Of a stretch of 64,000 nucleotides of DNA, positions 16,243 to 24,110 are shown piece by piece (position 1 is the stretch's first letter; the number at the start of each line of letters is the position of its first letter). Source of the DNA: Pseudomonadota bacterium (GTDB taxonomy: Bacteria; Pseudomonadota; Alphaproteobacteria; Rhizobiales; Xanthobacteraceae); assembly GCA_018242205.1 (NCBI GenBank), contig JAFECJ010000007.1:62001-126000 (forward strand), in the 5' to 3' direction. A program made the position numbers and the translations under genes. The notes beneath the pieces were generated by a model. That model was not told where the DNA came from. It saw nothing but the letters and a program-made list of their open reading frames with translations, and made no database searches.

Positions 16243-17399
16243 GCAGGAGCCTTCCGCTGGCCGGCATTCGCGTCATCGATTTCACGTGGGTCGGTGCCGG
16301 TCCATTCACGACCAAGATCCTCGCCGACTTCGGCGCCGAGGTGGTGAAGATCGAGTCGCGCACGCGGCCGGACCAGTTGCGCCGCGCCGAGCCGCTGGTC
16401 GGCAAGCGCGGATTGGAAGAGAGCGGCTATTTTGCGGTGCGCAACACCAACAAGAAGAGTATCTCCATCGACATGAAGGCGCCTGGCGCGCGCGACCTTA
16501 TTCTTGACATGGCGCGCAACGCCGACGTGATGGCGAATTCGTTCTCGCCCAAGGCGATGAAGAAGTTCGGCCTCGAATATGCCGATGTCGCCGCCGTCAA
16601 TCCGCGCATCGTTTTTCTGTCGATGCCGATGGCGGGCGCGACCGGGCCGTATCGCGACTATATCGGCTACGGCATGAGCATTGCCGCGATCGCAGGCATG
16701 TTCGGCCTCGGGGGTGCGCCGGGTCGTGCGCCGGTCGGCACAGGTACCAACTTTCCCGATCATCTGCCGAACCCGCTGCATGCAGCCTTCGCCGTGCTCT
16801 CGGCGCTGGCGTGGCGCCGGCAGTCAGGGAAGGGGCAGGAGATTGCCATTTCGCAGATCGAATCCACGATGGCCGCTTTCCCTGACGCCGTGCTGGACTA
16901 TGCCGCCAACGGCCATGTCGCCAGCCCGGATGGCGCGAAGGAAGGTTATGCACTGCGCGGCGTCTTCCGTTGCGCCGGAGACGACGACTGGTGCGCCGTT
17001 GCCGTCCGGACAGGTGCGCCATTCGACGCCTTGCGCAAACTGCTCGGCGTCACGTCCGATATCGAAGCGGCGCTCGCCGCTTGGGCTCGCACGAGGACTG
17101 CTGAAACCGCTGAGCGCGCCCTGCAGGCACAGGGAATTGCCGCCAGCCTCGTGGCGCGCCCGGCCGACCTCATCCGCGACGACGGACATTTGAACGCCCG
17201 GGGATTCTGGCAGCACCTCGAACATCCGGTGATGGGCCGCACGCTCTATCACGGCATCGCCGCGAAGTTCTCGCGCACACCGACCGGCTATCGCAGCTGC
17301 GCGCCGCTGCTCGGCCAGCACAACGACGAACTGCCGGAGCTGGCCGGCCTGAGCGCCGAGCAAATCGAGGCCATGGCCGCGCAAGGGGTCATCAAATGA
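16239..17399 (+). CDS. CaiB/BaiF CoA-transferase paralogue lacking the catalytic Asp
   Basis: A 386-residue CaiB-fold protein with intact LAGIRVIDFTWVGAGPFTTK and GAEVVKIES segments. At the catalytic position it reads GYGMSIAAIAGM, so Gly145 stands where Asp is normally found; Asp140 just before is the ordinary RD of the PYRD segment and is not aligned with the nucleophile. It is probably inactive alone and likely a structural or substrate-binding partner of the upstream CaiB protein, with which it overlaps by four bases. It overlaps the next acyl-CoA dehydrogenase gene by four bases as well. Confidence 0.88.
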   Translation: MSRSLPLAGIRVIDFTWVGAGPFTTKILADFGAEVVKIESRTRPDQLRRAEPLVGKRGLEESGYFAVRNTNKKSISIDMKAPGARDLILDMARNADVMANSFSPKAMKKFGLEYADVAAVNPRIVFLSMPMAGATGPYRDYIGYGMSIAAIAGMFGLGGAPGRAPVGTGTNFPDHLPNPLHAAFAVLSALAWRRQSGKGQEIAISQIESTMAAFPDAVLDYAANGHVASPDGAKEGYALRGVFRCAGDDDWCAVAVRTGAPFDALRKLLGVTSDIEAALAAWARTRTAETAERALQAQGIAASLVARPADLIRDDGHLNARGFWQHLEHPVMGRTLYHGIAAKFSRTPTGYRSCAPLLGQHNDELPELAGLSAEQIEAMAAQGVIK

Positions 17400-18598
17400 C
17401 CGACATCATGAATTTCGATCTGCCCGAAGACATCCGCATGATCCGCGACGTTGTCGCGCGCTTCACCCGCGACAAACTGGTGCCGTTGGAGCAGACCGTG
17501 ATCCGCCGCGACGCCGAGCGGGGCTTCACCGATAATCCGCTGCTGCCGCCCGAAGTGGTCAAGAAGTTACAGGACGAAGCCCGCGAAATTGGGCTCTGGG
17601 GCATGGACGTGCCCGCGGAGTTCGGCGGGCAGGATCTCGGCGCGCTCGCCAAGATCGTCGCCATCGAGCAGCTCAAATATTCGATCACGCCCTTCGTACT
17701 GCCGCCGGACAGCCCGAACCTGCATTTCCTCAAGGACTGCTGCAAGGGCGACCAGATCGAGCGCTATCTCTTGCCTTACGCCAGCGGCGCCAAGAAATCC
17801 TGTCTGGCGCTCACCGAGCCGGGCGCTGGTTCGGACGCCGGCGGCATTGGCATGAAGGCGGAGCGCCGCAATGGCAAGTGGGTGCTCAACGGCACCAAGA
17901 TCTTCATCAGCGGCGCCCGCGACGCCGACTTCATCATCACCATCGCCGTTACCGATCCCGCCAAAAAATCGCGCGGCGGCATGACGGCCTTCCTCGTCGA
18001 TCGCAACACGCCGGGCCTGACGGTGCCGAGCTCGTTCCCGATGATCGGCGAATATCACCCCTATGAAGTGCACTATGACTCCGTCGAGCTCGACGACAGT
18101 CATGTGCTCGGCGAGGTCGGGCAAGCCTTCGCGCCGCTGCAACGCCGCCTGAGCATTCGCCGCGCCGAGATCGCCGCCCGCTGCCTGGGTTTGGCGCGGC
18201 GCTGCATCACCATGATGATCGAGCAGGCCAATACGCGCTCGACCTTCGGCAGCAAGCTCGCCGACCGGCAGACCGTGCAGTTCTGGATCGCCGACAGCTA
18301 TCAGGAGATGGAGGCCGTGCGCCTCGCGGTGTACCGGCTCGCCGGCCGCGTCGATCGCGGCGACACTGACATCCGGCTCGACGGTTCGATGGTCAAGGTA
18401 CAGGGCCCCGAAATGGTCGGCCGCGTCATCGACCGCGCCATCCAGCTGTTCGGCGGCATGGGCGTCAGCAAGGAATTGCCGCTCGAGTATATGTCGCGCG
18501 TCACGCGCGCCTATCGCATCGTCGAGGGTCCGTCGGAAATCCATCGCTGGACCATCGGCCGCGATCTGCTGCGCAACGGCTTGCCGGAGGTGCGCTGA
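17396..18598 (+). CDS. acyl-CoA dehydrogenase with canonical Glu (BbsG-like position)
   Basis: A 400-residue FAD enzyme. CLALTEPGAGSD near 138-150 and NGTKIFISGARDADF near 165 are the FAD and substrate-cleft segments. Glu at about 377 in RIVEGPSEIHRW is the canonical catalytic base, and the C-terminus resembles the ACAD10/11-type dehydrogenases. It is translationally coupled to the CaiB pair upstream (four-base overlap) and to the hydratase downstream (one-base overlap). By position it corresponds to BbsG, benzylsuccinyl-CoA dehydrogenase, in the benzylsuccinate pathway; the true substrate is unknown. Confidence 0.92.
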   Translation: MTDIMNFDLPEDIRMIRDVVARFTRDKLVPLEQTVIRRDAERGFTDNPLLPPEVVKKLQDEAREIGLWGMDVPAEFGGQDLGALAKIVAIEQLKYSITPFVLPPDSPNLHFLKDCCKGDQIERYLLPYASGAKKSCLALTEPGAGSDAGGIGMKAERRNGKWVLNGTKIFISGARDADFIITIAVTDPAKKSRGGMTAFLVDRNTPGLTVPSSFPMIGEYHPYEVHYDSVELDDSHVLGEVGQAFAPLQRRLSIRRAEIAARCLGLARRCITMMIEQANTRSTFGSKLADRQTVQFWIADSYQEMEAVRLAVYRLAGRVDRGDTDIRLDGSMVKVQGPEMVGRVIDRAIQLFGGMGVSKELPLEYMSRVTRAYRIVEGPSEIHRWTIGRDLLRNGLPEVR

Positions 18599-19368
18599 TG
18601 GCCATCACCGTCGCCGCGCGTGGTTTTGTTTCGCTGATCACGCTCGATCGGCCTGATGCGCGCAACGCGCTGTCGCTCGACATGCGCGACGCGCTGGAAG
18701 CGGCGCTGCTCGCCTTCGACGCCGATGCCACGAAGCGCGTTGCCGTCGTCATCGGTGCCGGCGACAAGGCGTTCTGCGCCGGCGCCGATCTCACGGCCGC
18801 GCCGCCGCCGGCCTCGGGCCCCGCGGCGCAACTCGATCGCAACAACCGCGCGCTGGTGCGCGACCTCAATCTGTCCAAGCCGGTCATCGCCGCGATCAAC
18901 GGCATGGCGCTCGGCGGCGGGCTGGAACTCGCTCTGCTGTGCGACATCCGCATTGCCGCGCGCAACGCCACCTTCGCACTGCCCGAGGTCAAGATCGGCA
19001 GCATGCCGGGCAGCGGCGGCACGCAACGCCTTGCGCGCATCGTCGGCATGGGCCGCGCCATGCATCTGGCGCTGAGCGGCGACCGCGTCGGTGCCGATGA
19101 CGCGCTCGCCATGGGGCTTGTCAGTCAGGTTGTCGATCAGAACGAGCTTGCGGCCACCGCACTGCAACTCGGCGGGCGTATCGCCGACAACGCGCCGCTG
19201 TCGGTGCAGATGACGCGCAAGGCGATCCGCGACGGCCTCGACATGCCGCTGGCGCAAGGCCTCGCGCTCGAGCGCACACTGTTCACCATAATTCGCGACA
19301 CGCAGGACCGCGCCGAAGGCCGGACGGCGTTCCGCGAGAAGCGCAAGCCGGACTTCAAGGGACGTTAG
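18598..19368 (+). CDS. enoyl-CoA hydratase with both catalytic Glu residues
   Basis: A 256-residue crotonase. The segment DKAFCAGADL near residue 60 and GGGLELALLCDIRIA with Glu110 supply the oxyanion hole and first base; FALPEVKIG with Glu130 supplies the second, exactly 20 residues later as in rat enoyl-CoA hydratase. GSGGTQRLARIVG and FREKRKPDFKGR complete the family pattern. Of the three crotonases here this is the only one fully equipped for ordinary hydration. It starts on the last base of the dehydrogenase stop codon and precedes the thiolase-like gene by five bases, matching the role of BbsH. Confidence 0.93.
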   Translation: MAITVAARGFVSLITLDRPDARNALSLDMRDALEAALLAFDADATKRVAVVIGAGDKAFCAGADLTAAPPPASGPAAQLDRNNRALVRDLNLSKPVIAAINGMALGGGLELALLCDIRIAARNATFALPEVKIGSMPGSGGTQRLARIVGMGRAMHLALSGDRVGADDALAMGLVSQVVDQNELAATALQLGGRIADNAPLSVQMTRKAIRDGLDMPLAQGLALERTLFTIIRDTQDRAEGRTAFREKRKPDFKGR

Positions 19369-19373
19369 ACGAC

Positions 19374-20516
19374 ATGAGTATTGCCGGGCGGATCGCCATC
19401 GCCGGAGTTGGTGCGACTGAGCAGGGTACGTTGCAGGGACGCACGCCGCTCGATCTCGGAATCGACGCGTTCAAGCGCGCCATTGCCGATGCCGGCCTGC
19501 GCAAGGAAGACATTGACGGCATTCTCACCATGCCGGGTACGACGTCGCCGGAAGGCAGCCTGCATTATCTCCGCTTCGGCGAGGCCGTCGGCATCAATCC
19601 GCGTTACACCGGCAGCATGACGATGGGCGGCGCCACCGGCGGCTGTCTCATCCAGATGGCGGCGGCGGCGATCCATGCCGGGCTCGCCACCACGGTCGCC
19701 TGCGTGTTCGGCGACACCGCCAAGACCGGCGGCGTGACCTTCAACCGCGCCAGCGGCGGCGAACTGAGCTGGGGCCTGTGGGGCATGCTCGGCGCGGCGG
19801 CGAACAGCGCCATCGCCGCCGACCGGCACATGCACGAATACGGCACCACCAGCCGGCATCTCGCCGAGGTTGCCGTGGCCTGCCGGAAGCATGCGGCGTT
19901 GAACGAAAATGCGGTGATGCGCACGCCGATCACCATCGACGACCATCAGAACTCGCGGCCCATCGTGCGGCCGCTGCGGCTGCTCGATTGCTGCCTGATT
20001 TCCGACGGCGGGGTGTGCGTCATCGTCACCAGCTTCGACCGCGCCCGCGACCTGAAGAAGAATCCGGTCGTTATCGCCGGCATGGGGCAGGCGCACACCA
20101 CCATGAACATGGAGCACGAGCGCTGGTGGTACGTGCCGCACCAGAAGCAGGCGCTGGCGGATGCGTTCCGCACGGCGAAGCTCGGTCCGGACGATATCGA
20201 CGTCGCGCAGCTCTACGACAACTTCACCATCTCGGTGCTGCTGTGGCTGGAGCACGCGGGCTTCTGCAAGGAAGGCGAGGCGGGCGGCTTCGTCGAGGGC
20301 GGCCGCATCCAGCTTGGCGGCGATCTGCCGGTCAACACCGCGGGCGGCAATCTGTCCGAAAGCTACATGGAGGGCTGGCTGCACATCGTCGAAGGCGTGC
20401 GTCAGGTTCGCCGCGAATGCGGCAACCGCCAGGTGCCCGACGTCGAGAACTGTCTCGTCACCGGGCGCGGTATGTCGCTCAACTGCTCCAACGCCATGAT
20501 CCTGCAGCGCGGATAA
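19374..20516 (+). CDS. thiolase-fold protein of the Ltp2/BbsB class
   Basis: A 380-residue thiolase-fold protein. The YDNFTISVLLWLEHAGFCKEG segment near 280 and NTAGGNLSESYMEG near 322 place it with non-decarboxylating thiolase-like proteins that pair with a DUF35 subunit. By eye alignment the nucleophilic Cys position reads Gly (MGGATGGC, the Cys falling about five residues late) and the GHPxG histidine motif is replaced by SESYMEG. That resembles Ltp2 acyl-CoA retro-aldolases of steroid degradation more than ordinary thiolases. The gene lies five bases before the DUF35 gene, the expected partner. It should perform the terminal C-C cleavage of the module, by thiolysis or retro-aldol. Confidence 0.88.
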   Translation: MSIAGRIAIAGVGATEQGTLQGRTPLDLGIDAFKRAIADAGLRKEDIDGILTMPGTTSPEGSLHYLRFGEAVGINPRYTGSMTMGGATGGCLIQMAAAAIHAGLATTVACVFGDTAKTGGVTFNRASGGELSWGLWGMLGAAANSAIAADRHMHEYGTTSRHLAEVAVACRKHAALNENAVMRTPITIDDHQNSRPIVRPLRLLDCCLISDGGVCVIVTSFDRARDLKKNPVVIAGMGQAHTTMNMEHERWWYVPHQKQALADAFRTAKLGPDDIDVAQLYDNFTISVLLWLEHAGFCKEGEAGGFVEGGRIQLGGDLPVNTAGGNLSESYMEGWLHIVEGVRQVRRECGNRQVPDVENCLVTGRGMSLNCSNAMILQRG

Positions 20517-20521
20517 TCGTC

Positions 20522-20947
20522 ATGAACGCTCCGACCAAGAAGCCCGCCCCGCAGATCAACGCCACCACCCAGCCGTTCTGGGATGCGGCGAAGAAGCGCG
20601 AACTGCGCATGCAGAAATGCGCCGATTGCGGCCACATCCGTTTCCCCATCGGTCCGGTCTGTACGTCGTGCCTGAGCGACAAGGCGGACTGGGTGAAGCT
20701 GTCCGGCCGCGGCACCGTGCTGTCGCATCTGGTGTTTCATCGCGCCTACAGCTCGGCGTGGAAGGAACATGTGCCCTACAGCGTGGCGATGGTGCAGCTT
20801 CCCGAAGGGCCGCGCATGTTCACCGACATCGTCGATCCCGAGCGCCGCTACATCGACGAGGATCTCGTCGGCCGCACCGTGGAGGTCTGGTTCGATCTGG
20901 TCGAAGGCGATTCCGTGGTGCCGCGCTTCAAGGTGTCCGAGTCATGA
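20522..20947 (+). CDS. DUF35 Zn-ribbon/OB-fold protein, partner of the thiolase-like protein
   Basis: A 141-residue protein. A rubredoxin-like zinc ribbon with pattern C-x2-C-x10-C-x2-C sits near residues 33-50 (KCADCGHIRFP, CTSC), followed by an OB-fold with SGRGTVLSHLVFHRAY and PYSVAMVQLPEGPRMFTDIV. This architecture is that of BbsA in benzoylsuccinyl-CoA thiolase and of the DUF35 half of ChsH2 that binds Ltp2. It starts five bases after the thiolase-like gene and its stop overlaps the next ATG by four bases. A stable heteromer with the 19374 product is expected. Confidence 0.93.
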   Translation: MNAPTKKPAPQINATTQPFWDAAKKRELRMQKCADCGHIRFPIGPVCTSCLSDKADWVKLSGRGTVLSHLVFHRAYSSAWKEHVPYSVAMVQLPEGPRMFTDIVDPERRYIDEDLVGRTVEVWFDLVEGDSVVPRFKVSES

Positions 20948-22986
20948 GTCAGCGTCCCCTCGACGGCATTGTCGTTCTTGAAGTCGGCCGGCGTCTCGCC
21001 TGCGGCGCGGCGGGCTCGTTTCTGGCGCAGCTTGGGGCCGATGTGACCTTCATCGAGACGGATGCCAAACCGGACGCCGCCTTCGAGGACAAGTTCGGCC
21101 AGCGCGATGTCTTCGCCTACGGCAAGAACAACCTGCGCTGGAACGGCGAGGAGGGTGACGCGGCGCTGCGGCAGCTGATCGAGGCCGCCGATGTCGTCAT
21201 CACCTCGAGCGATGCCGATCTGAAAGCGCTGTCGGTCGAGCCGTCGCCGTCGGCCATCGTCTGCGACATCACCGCCTTCGGCGCGGGAGCGGGCGGCGAC
21301 AAGCCGGTGTCCGACTTTCTTCTCCAGGCCATGAGCGGCATGGTGGACACGACCGGCGACAGTTCGGGTCCGCCGGTCGCGATCGGCGCGCCGGTGGTCG
21401 AGTTTTCGACGGCGCTCTATGCGGCCTCGTCGATCGTCGCGGCCTTGCGCGTGCGACGCCTCAGCGGCTTGGCGCAGGCCGTCGAGATGTCGCTGTACGA
21501 TTGCGCGGTGAACGCGATGGCGACGTTCTTTCCGTCGCATTTCGGCGGCGGCAAGCCGCGCCGTCTCGGCAACCGTCACTCGATGGCGGCGCCGTGGAAC
21601 GCCTATCGCGCCAGCGACGGCTGGGTGCTGATGTGCTCGGCATCCGAGGCGCACTGGCAGAAGATCTGCGAGGTGATCGGCCAGCCGGCGCTCGGCCGCG
21701 ATGAACGTTACGGATCGCTGGCGGATCGCATGGCGCGGCGCGACGACGTCGACGCCCATGTCGGCGGCTGGATGCAGGCGCATCCGGTGCGCGAATGCAT
21801 CGCCGCGCTCGGCGCCGCGAACATCGCCTGCGGCGAGATCGTGCCGGTCGGCGCGCTCGCCGAGGAGCCGAATATGCGCCACCGCCACATGACGCAGGAT
21901 GTCGTAGCGCCGGACGGCAGGCGTCTGCGCCTTGCCGGCAATCTGTTCGAACCGGGCGAGGCCGCTTACGGCACCGGTGCGATCCCGGCGGTCGATAACG
22001 GCCGCGCCACGCCGCCGGCGAAGGCCGCGGCGGCGTCGTCCGACAAGCGCGCGCCGCAACTGCCGCTCGCTGGCATTCGCGTTGTCGAGCTTGGCCAGTA
22101 CACCACCGCGCCGCTCGCCGGCCGCCATCTCGCGGCGCTCGGCGCCGAGGTCATCAAGGTCGAGCCGCTGGAAGGCGACTCGGCGCGGCAATGGGCGCCG
22201 CATCGCGACGGCATGAGTTATTTCTTCGTCATCAGCAATGCCGGCAAGCGCGCCGTCGGCGTCGATCTGCGCAGCGCCGACGGCCTCGCGTTCTTCCGCG
22301 ATCTCCTGCGCAGCGCCGATGTGCTGGTCGAGAACATGAAGCCGGGTTCGCTGGCGCGGCTCGGCTTCTCCGCCGAGGTCCTCGCCGAACTCAATCCGCG
22401 GCTTGTCTATACCTCGATCACAGGCTTCGGCGCCGACTCCGCCTATCCGCAGCGCCCGGCTTTCGACACCGTGGTGCAGGCCATGTGCGGCTTGATGGAC
22501 GTGACGCGCTATGACGGCATGCCGCTCAAGGCCGGCATTTCCATCGCCGATATCGGCGGCGGCCAGCTCGGCCTGCTCGCCATTCTCGCCGGCCTCGAAC
22601 TGCGCGACCGCACCGGCCGCGCGCCGCGCTACGACCTGTCGATGCAGGACGTCGCCGCCTGGCTGACGCAGCTGAGCTGGAACGGCGCGCGCCCGGATGT
22701 CGGCGCTATCGTCGCCGACGGCGACGGCTTTGCCGCCGTCGATGCCGCCGGCAGCCGCGAGCCGGTCAAGAGCGTCGCCGAGGTCGCCGATGCGCCGCGC
22801 ACCGCGGCGCGTAAACTCATCATCCAGTCGCGCGACGAAAAACCCTGGCCGCTGCTCGGTTCGCCGCTCGGCTTGACCATAACGCCGCCGCGGGTCGATC
22901 GCGCCATCGGCCAGCCCGAACCGCTGACCGCGGCGCTGACGCGTGAACTCGGACTTGAACAGCCGCGCGCGGCACGGAGGTCATGA
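20944..22986 (+). CDS. tandem double-domain CaiB/BaiF CoA-transferase with two Asp sites
   Basis: A 680-residue protein of two full CaiB/BaiF units joined by an Ala/Pro-rich linker near residues 355-372. Unit 1 (1-350) has LDGIVVLEVGRRLACG and Asp124 in SDFLLQAMSG; unit 2 (373-680) has LAGIRVVELGQYTTAP, GAEVIKVEPLEG and Asp508 in FDTVVQAMCG. Unlike the 601-residue tandem protein at 12504, both units keep the catalytic residue. Both copies carry a RHSMAAPWNAY-type segment or its relic, so the two tandem genes are probably paralogues. The ATG at 20944 is chosen for its four-base overlap with the DUF35 stop; the frame is open further upstream inside that gene. Confidence 0.9.
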   Translation: MSQRPLDGIVVLEVGRRLACGAAGSFLAQLGADVTFIETDAKPDAAFEDKFGQRDVFAYGKNNLRWNGEEGDAALRQLIEAADVVITSSDADLKALSVEPSPSAIVCDITAFGAGAGGDKPVSDFLLQAMSGMVDTTGDSSGPPVAIGAPVVEFSTALYAASSIVAALRVRRLSGLAQAVEMSLYDCAVNAMATFFPSHFGGGKPRRLGNRHSMAAPWNAYRASDGWVLMCSASEAHWQKICEVIGQPALGRDERYGSLADRMARRDDVDAHVGGWMQAHPVRECIAALGAANIACGEIVPVGALAEEPNMRHRHMTQDVVAPDGRRLRLAGNLFEPGEAAYGTGAIPAVDNGRATPPAKAAAASSDKRAPQLPLAGIRVVELGQYTTAPLAGRHLAALGAEVIKVEPLEGDSARQWAPHRDGMSYFFVISNAGKRAVGVDLRSADGLAFFRDLLRSADVLVENMKPGSLARLGFSAEVLAELNPRLVYTSITGFGADSAYPQRPAFDTVVQAMCGLMDVTRYDGMPLKAGISIADIGGGQLGLLAILAGLELRDRTGRAPRYDLSMQDVAAWLTQLSWNGARPDVGAIVADGDGFAAVDAAGSREPVKSVAEVADAPRTAARKLIIQSRDEKPWPLLGSPLGLTITPPRVDRAIGQPEPLTAALTRELGLEQPRAARRS

Positions 22987-24110
22987 TGCCGAGTGCGTTG
23001 TTCTCGCCGATCACCTTGCGCGGCCTGACGTTGCCGAACCGCATCGTTGTGTCGCCGATGTGCCAATACAGCGCCGTCGAAGGCAGCGCCACCGACTGGC
23101 ACCTGATGCATCTAGGCAAGTTCGCCGTGTCCGGCGCCGGTCTCGTCATCATCGAGGCGACGCACGCCGAAGCGCGGGGCCGCATCACCCATGGCTGCCT
23201 CGGCCTCTACAGCGACGACAATGAGCGCGCTCTCAAGCGCGTCGTCGATTTCTGCCATCAGGCCGGCTCCGCCAAGATCGGCATGCAGATCTCGCACGCC
23301 GGCCGCAAGGGCTCGGCGCGTCTGCCGTGGGTCGGCCGCGGCGAGTCGCTGCCGGCCGAGGAGCAGCCGTGGGAAACCATCGCTCCGTCAGCGGTGCCGC
23401 ATGGCCCGGGCTGGCCGGCGCCGCGCCCACTCGACGACGAAGGCCTTGCCGTCGCCAAGGAAGCGCACGTCGATTCGACCCGCCGCGCCGCGCGCATCGG
23501 CATCGATCTCATCGAATGCCACATCGCGCACGGCTACTTCCTGCACGAGTTCCTGTCGCCGCTGTCCAATCAACGCACCGACAAATACGGCGGCAGCCTC
23601 GAGAACCGAATGCGCTATCCGCTCGAAGTCTTCGCCGCGATGCGCGAGGCCTGGCCGTCCGACCGGCCGATGGGCGTGCGTCACTCGGTGACCGACTGGG
23701 CCGAGGGCGGTTGGACGCCGCAGGAGGCCGAGGTCTTCGCCGGCGAACTCAAGAAGCTCGGCTGCGACTACATGACCGCGACCACCGGCGGCCTGTCGGT
23801 GCATCAGAAAATTCCGATCGGCGAGGGCCATCAGGTCGAGTTCGCCCGCCGCCTGCGCGACAAGACCGGCATGCCGATCATCGCCGTCGGCATGATCTTC
23901 GATCCGCATCACGCCGAACGCATCCTTCAGGACGGCGACGCCGATTTCATCGCCTTGGCGCGCGGCGTGCTGTCCGATCCGCACTGGCCCTGGCGCGCGG
24001 CGGCGGCGCTCGACGCCGAGGTCGATTATCCCGTTCAATATGTCCGCGGCTACAAGTCGAACTGGTTGCGGTCGATGCGTGCCGCCGGCGCGCGTGAGGC
24101 TACGTCATGA
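22986..24110 (+). CDS. NADH:flavin oxidoreductase, Old Yellow Enzyme family (XenA/YqjM-like)
   Basis: A 374-residue FMN-dependent TIM-barrel ene-reductase. SPMCQYSA near residue 24 has the Cys that tunes FMN in the XenA/YqjM class; QISHAGRKGS, the HIAHGYFLHEFLSPLSNQRTD substrate/FMN segment and the phosphate-binding ALARGVLSDP are canonical. Such enzymes reduce activated C=C bonds of enones, maleimides or unsaturated acids with NAD(P)H. Two in-frame ATGs stand at 22983 and 22986; the second has the better distance from GGAGG (five bases). It is coupled to the fused CaiB gene before it and overlaps the MmgE/PrpD gene by four bases. Here it may saturate an unsaturated pathway substrate. Confidence 0.92.
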   Translation: MPSALFSPITLRGLTLPNRIVVSPMCQYSAVEGSATDWHLMHLGKFAVSGAGLVIIEATHAEARGRITHGCLGLYSDDNERALKRVVDFCHQAGSAKIGMQISHAGRKGSARLPWVGRGESLPAEEQPWETIAPSAVPHGPGWPAPRPLDDEGLAVAKEAHVDSTRRAARIGIDLIECHIAHGYFLHEFLSPLSNQRTDKYGGSLENRMRYPLEVFAAMREAWPSDRPMGVRHSVTDWAEGGWTPQEAEVFAGELKKLGCDYMTATTGGLSVHQKIPIGEGHQVEFARRLRDKTGMPIIAVGMIFDPHHAERILQDGDADFIALARGVLSDPHWPWRAAAALDAEVDYPVQYVRGYKSNWLRSMRAAGAREATS

